Shown here: piece by piece, positions 60,977-64,000 of the stretch
Position numbering within the stretch: the first letter of the stretch is position 1
How the letters are laid out: each line of letters opens with the position of its first letter
Assembly (NCBI RefSeq): GCF_007748115.1
Contig: NZ_CP036289.1
Coordinates: forward strand, 5,208,001 to 5,272,000
Reading direction: 5' to 3'
Source of the DNA: Bremerella volcania
GTDB taxonomy: Bacteria; Planctomycetota; Planctomycetia; Pirellulales; Pirellulaceae
DNA: 64,000 nt
The notes under the pieces: model-generated
Seen by the model: only the letters and a program-made list of their open reading frames with translations
Told to the model about the DNA's origin: nothing
The model's database searches: none
Position numbers and translations under genes: made by a program

Positions 60977-61456
60977 TCAATTGCGTGCCTTCCAGCGGAT
61001 CATACCAACCAGGCAACCAAAGTAGACAGCCAGTGCGGCAATCGAACCGCAGAAAAATCCTCCGATTGCCTCATCGATCGCGGTGTCATCGGTGGATGAA
61101 AGATCGATCCAGGTGACAACCAGGCTACCGACAACCATCATGGTGATGCCAGCCAATAGTCCAATCGGAAACAGCTGAGCAAAGCCAAGGAGGATGCTGT
61201 ACCATTGCTCTTCGCTATCTGCGGTATCATACCGCATCTTTCGTTTCAGACTTGCATATCCATTGAACAGCCCAGGCGCTGAAACAAGGCCCCCTAAGAC
61301 AAGTCCAATCCCAGGTGCAGGAATACACAGCCCCAGATTGCACAATACCACCAAGCCTACCGCGTAGGGAAAAACCGTTCGAGCCTGCCCTTCTGGCTCG
61401 ATACGTGGCGTTGGGACAGCAGGAGATTCAAATGGATTTTCATCTTGCTGAGTCAC
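60977..61456 (-). CDS. Small multi-pass membrane protein with an ENPFESP N-terminus
   Basis: A 159-residue protein with three to four hydrophobic segments: FPYAVGLVVLCNLGLCIPA, GIGLVLGGLVSAPGLF, LLGFAQLFPIGLLAGITMMV and a last one ending AALAVYFGCLVGMI. The N-terminus QQDENPFESPAVPTP is a form of the NP[YF]xSP motif that begins many small planctomycete membrane proteins of unknown role. GTG at 61456 has GGAG eight bases upstream and is preferred to a GTG at 61492 in the same frame. No function was recognised. Confidence 0.78.
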   Translation of the reverse strand: MTQQDENPFESPAVPTPRIEPEGQARTVFPYAVGLVVLCNLGLCIPAPGIGLVLGGLVSAPGLFNGYASLKRKMRYDTADSEEQWYSILLGFAQLFPIGLLAGITMMVVGSLVVTWIDLSSTDDTAIDEAIGGFFCGSIAALAVYFGCLVGMIRWKARN

Positions 61457-61571
61457 AATGCACGCTCCGAATTCGACTACCCTGAATGTCACTTAAGGCA
61501 GCTAGGTGATTTACAAACAAAAAGACGTGATTGCCACACGGCTTGGACTTTTCGGATTAAACGAAGTAGTC

Positions 61572-61587
61572 TGTTTCACGTGAAACT
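61572..61587. promoter_or_regulatory. parS: parS site 1
   Basis: TGTTTCACGTGAAACT, 15 of 16 bases of the bacterial parS consensus and a perfect 14-bp palindrome; 24 bases before the DUF1015 gene start. Confidence 0.93.
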
Positions 61588-61611
61588 TTCCCAAACCAAC
61601 CAATTCATACT

Positions 61612-62913
61612 ATGCCAGATATTCGAGCCATCCACGGACTGCGTTACGATCTGGGGCACATTGGTGCTTTGGCCGACGTGATCGCGCCGCCGGCCAGCAC
61701 GCTTACCCCAGATCAGATCGATCAACTCTATAAACGTCATCCGGCGAATATTGTTCGAGTTCTGACCAACCGAGAAGAGCCGGGAGATGATGAACTCAAC
61801 AACCCGCATAGCCGGGCCAAGCGTTTCCTGACCGACTGGCAGCGGCAAGGCGTACTGCAGCGCGAGCCCGATCCGGCAATCTACGTCTATCACCAGGAGT
61901 TCGATTGGCAGGGACAACGAGTTACACGGCGAGGTTTTCTGGCAGGGCTCGCCCTGGAGGATATCGATCAGGAACAGTACGAAGCAGTTCAGGTCATGTT
62001 GACCGAAAGCTTCTCTTCAAGCCTCAACCGACTTCGAGCGACGGGTGCGGATATTACTCCCCAGGTGTCGGTCTACGCCGATCCGAGTATCTCGGTGCAG
62101 CAAGATCTGGAGAACCACATTGCCATGGCCACCCCGCTGGTCGCTAAGGACGCGTCAGGCGTCGTCCATCGTTTGTGGCCAGTGACCGACCATAACCTGA
62201 TTGGGACAATCCGCGAGAAGATGGCCCATCACCGGTTGTTGCAGGCAAACCAAGACGAGTACGCAGCGGCGACCCTCTATCGATATGAACTCGCTCAAGA
62301 AGGCGAACTGACGCCGCAACACCCGGCCAATGTTGCGTTGACCGCATTCTTCGAGATGACTGAGCCTGGGTTTGAGGTCTTGCCTCGCTTTCCGCTGGCT
62401 CACCAGGCACCGGCTGTTTCCAGTCAAGAGCTGATTGAGAAGCTAGGCATTCACTTCGACTGCCAGGTCTTCGGACAGGGCCCCAGCGCTTCATCATCCC
62501 TCTGGGAAGAACTGCAAACCAGCAACGAGTTAGGACATCTTGGCATCTACTGCACTGCGGATGATACCTGGGTCCGTGCCCAACTGACGGCGGATGGTCA
62601 GCTGCGGATGGAAGACGCGACTCCAGAACGGGACGACGTATGGCGCGAGCTGGATAACAACCTCTGGGAGTGGCTAATCCTGACCGAGCTGCTGGAGACG
62701 GCCGATGCCAAGGAGTCTTTTGTACGGACAGTCGATCACCTGGTACAGGCTCTGGATCAAGACCAAGCAAAGACTATCCCCCTTGCCGCCCTACTCCGCC
62801 CCGTCACGATGAGCCAATATCAGGATCTGATAGACCGCAAGGTTGACTTCTTTGAGGCGATTGCCATCGGACCACTACCACCGTGCGGCTTGGTCCTCCA
62901 TCCGTTTTCTTAG
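61612..62913 (+). CDS. DUF1015 (SerK-like) family protein
   Basis: A 433-residue soluble protein of the DUF1015 family, which includes the archaeal ADP-dependent serine kinase SerK. The typical N-terminus is IHGLRYDLGHIGALADVIAP, followed by HPANIVRVLTNRE, AIYVYHQEFDWQGQRVTRRG and, in the middle, LVAKDASGVVHRLWPVTD. Parts of the C-terminal region are divergent, so whether it is an active kinase is unclear. It sits just upstream of parA and is bracketed by parS sites at 61572 and 62919. No ribosome-binding site is obvious before ATG at 61612. Confidence 0.87.
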   Translation: MPDIRAIHGLRYDLGHIGALADVIAPPASTLTPDQIDQLYKRHPANIVRVLTNREEPGDDELNNPHSRAKRFLTDWQRQGVLQREPDPAIYVYHQEFDWQGQRVTRRGFLAGLALEDIDQEQYEAVQVMLTESFSSSLNRLRATGADITPQVSVYADPSISVQQDLENHIAMATPLVAKDASGVVHRLWPVTDHNLIGTIREKMAHHRLLQANQDEYAAATLYRYELAQEGELTPQHPANVALTAFFEMTEPGFEVLPRFPLAHQAPAVSSQELIEKLGIHFDCQVFGQGPSASSSLWEELQTSNELGHLGIYCTADDTWVRAQLTADGQLRMEDATPERDDVWRELDNNLWEWLILTELLETADAKESFVRTVDHLVQALDQDQAKTIPLAALLRPVTMSQYQDLIDRKVDFFEAIAIGPLPPCGLVLHPFS

Positions 62914-62918
62914 CTGGT

Positions 62919-62934
62919 TGTTTCACGTGAAACC
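62919..62934. promoter_or_regulatory. parS: parS site 2
   Basis: TGTTTCACGTGAAACC, 15 of 16 bases of the consensus, six bases after the DUF1015 stop. A half-site GTTTCACG lies at 62969-62976. Confidence 0.93.
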
Positions 62935-62991
62935 GGATCGATTACCACAGTTGGTTCGGATACTCTCCGTTTCACGATTCCGTAAATTGGG

Positions 62992-63007
62992 TGTTTCACG
63001 TGAAACA
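62992..63007. promoter_or_regulatory. parS: parS site 3
   Basis: TGTTTCACGTGAAACA, a perfect 16-bp match to the bacterial parS consensus. Confidence 0.96.
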
Positions 63008-63024
63008 CGCAATCTGCAAGTGAC

Positions 63025-63040
63025 TGTTTCACGTGAAACG
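63025..63040. promoter_or_regulatory. parS: parS site 4
   Basis: TGTTTCACGTGAAACG, 15 of 16 bases of the consensus, 33 bases after site 3 and about 100 bases before parA. Confidence 0.93.
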
Positions 63041-63141
63041 GGTCTCGGAATTAGCAAAGTGCCGTTTCCTCGTTTTTGCGTTCGTGTCTAAAATCCTCAC
63101 CTCGAAAACGGATTTTCGACTCGTAACTGCATTGAGGCATC

Positions 63142-63888
63142 ATGGCTCGTATCCTGTGCATCGCCAACCAGAAGGGCGGCGTCGGCAAGACCACCACGGC
63201 CATCAACCTGGCCGCCGGGTTGGCCATGGCCGAGATGCGCACGTTGCTGGTCGATCTCGACCCCCAATGCAACGCGACGACCGGTGTCGGCCAGAAGCCT
63301 ACCGAGCGTCATCCACTTGTCTCTCAGCAACCGCTGGGTGACTCGATCCTGGAGACCAGCATCGAGAACCTCTTCCTGGTTCCTGGCAGCCGCAGCTTCG
63401 AGGATGTGGAACGTTTGGCCGGGGGCGAGAAGTCGACCTCGGCCGTACTCACCCATCATCTCGAGTCAGGCATGAACCAGTTCGACTATGTCCTGATCGA
63501 CTGTCCCCCTTCGGTCGGTGCGATCACGCAGACGGCGCTCGCTGCCTCGACGGAAGTGCTCATGCCCATTCAGGCCGAGTATTTCGCCATGGAAGGTCTG
63601 ACCCAGATGATCAAGGTCATCCGGGACGTCATGCGGCGTCCGCCAGGCAAGCTCGAGTTCGGTGGAATCGTATTGACGATGTACGACCCAACCTTGGAAC
63701 TGACTCACGAGGTCGAACAGGAAGTTCGGGAGTTCTTTGGCGACATCGTTTTCGATACGGTGGTCCCACGGGATCACTGGGTTTCTGAAGCACCCAGCTT
63801 CGGGCAATCAGTTATTACCCACGCACCTCGCAGTCGCGGGGCACGTGCTCATATGGAATTGTGCATGGAGGTTTTAGACCGTGACTAG
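63142..63888 (+). CDS. parA: Chromosome-partitioning ATPase ParA (Soj)
   Basis: A 248-residue ATPase that moves ParB-parS complexes to segregate the replicated origin. The deviant Walker A is NQKGGVGKTTTAINLA near residue 10, Walker A' is LLVDLDPQCNATTGVG, and Walker B is DYVLIDCPPSVGAITQ. AEYFAMEGLTQMIKVI and LTMYDPTLELTHEVEQEV are further family landmarks. It is the usual chromosomal short form without a DNA-binding N-terminal extension. GAGG lies close before ATG. Its last codons overlap the parB start, so the two are coupled. Confidence 0.97.
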   Translation: MARILCIANQKGGVGKTTTAINLAAGLAMAEMRTLLVDLDPQCNATTGVGQKPTERHPLVSQQPLGDSILETSIENLFLVPGSRSFEDVERLAGGEKSTSAVLTHHLESGMNQFDYVLIDCPPSVGAITQTALAASTEVLMPIQAEYFAMEGLTQMIKVIRDVMRRPPGKLEFGGIVLTMYDPTLELTHEVEQEVREFFGDIVFDTVVPRDHWVSEAPSFGQSVITHAPRSRGARAHMELCMEVLDRD

Positions 63889-64000
63889 ACAAAAGCGATT
63901 GGGACGTGGCCTGGCCGCGCTGCTGGGAGATCCGACCGACGAAGCAGCGGAAGTGGAATTGCGAGAAGAAGCTTCTGAGACGGTTCCGTTCCGTCCTCGC
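63881..64000 (+). CDS. parB: Chromosome-partitioning protein ParB (3' end outside the window)
   Basis: Only the first 40 codons are present. The start MTRQKRLGRGLAALLGDP is the classic ParB/Spo0J N-terminus with the LGRGLAALLG box that stimulates ParA. GTG at 63881 overlaps the parA stop by eight bases and has GGAGG about ten bases upstream. ParB is a CTP-dependent clamp that loads at parS and spreads; four parS sites lie within 2.4 kb upstream. Confidence 0.94.
   Translation, partial: MTRQKRLGRGLAALLGDPTDEAAEVELREEASETVPFRPR

Overview
The window is a 64 kb piece of a chromosome from a planctomycete, most likely a Pirellulaceae member of the Blastopirellula/Bremerella/Rhodopirellula type. 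This is inferred from family content, not from a database search. The markers are a DUF1559 prepilin-like protein with an H-X9-DG motif, two giant PVC-type c-heme (CxxCH) proteins, secreted 'DWPQWRG' PQQ-propeller and WD40 proteins, an SdrD-like surface protein with an LEPR-XLL-like N-terminus, short membrane proteins beginning 'RFS..TILL' or 'ENPFESP', and a 23S-5S rRNA unit with no linked 16S gene. LpxA and secreted lipoproteins indicate a Gram-negative style envelope. No insertion sequence, prophage or CRISPR array is visible.

Region by region. 1-3 kb: the end of a glycosyltransferase, then ilvB standing alone. 3-8.3 kb: an accessory block with a TetR/Bcr-type efflux pair (an obvious palindromic operator lies between them) and four paralogous membrane-anchored proteins of unknown function, three of them translationally coupled. 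8.4-13.7 kb: an SMP-30 lactonase, a KaiC-like ATPase, a TPR protein, a secreted esterase, lpxA and a membrane protein. 13.7-17 kb: a DUF1559 pilin-like protein with a small lipoprotein, then a large secreted protein of unknown function. 17.3-18.1 kb: a stand-alone BLUF blue-light sensor and tRNA-Leu(CAG). 18-33 kb: mostly exported proteins (two c-heme propeller/HEAT proteins, a PQQ propeller, a GYF_2 membrane protein, the 1737-residue SdrD/FG-GAP protein and a WD40 protein). 33-40 kb: gltA, a parvulin prolyl isomerase and mfd. 40-44.5 kb: a secreted DUF1349-like protein and the 23S-5S rRNA unit. 44.5-52.9 kb: a Coa1-like membrane protein, a solitary type ISP-like DNA methyltransferase, acs, a PmoA-like protein, a dolichyl-phosphate-mannose-synthase-like glycosyltransferase and an MFS transporter. 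53-58.5 kb: an exopolysaccharide-type operon (Wzz-like chain-length protein, ExeA-like ATPase, coiled-coil protein with a degenerate tyrosine-kinase/ParA fold, sugar-nucleotide epimerase). 58.6-61.5 kb: trpF, ahcY and a small membrane protein. 61.6-64 kb: a DUF1015 gene embedded in a cluster of four canonical parS sites, followed by parA and the start of parB, so the right end is probably close to the replication origin.

The main points for a second look are the four-member WxW/PxG paralogue family, the wzz-exeA-pseudokinase-epimerase operon, the parS cluster around the DUF1015 gene, the nuclease-less and helicase-less type ISP methyltransferase, the solo BLUF sensor with all flavin-contacting residues intact, the KaiC-like ATPase lacking the usual catalytic glutamate pair, a structured leader before ahcY, a strong hairpin in the gltA leader, and a terminator-like hairpin directly against the 5' end of 5S rRNA.
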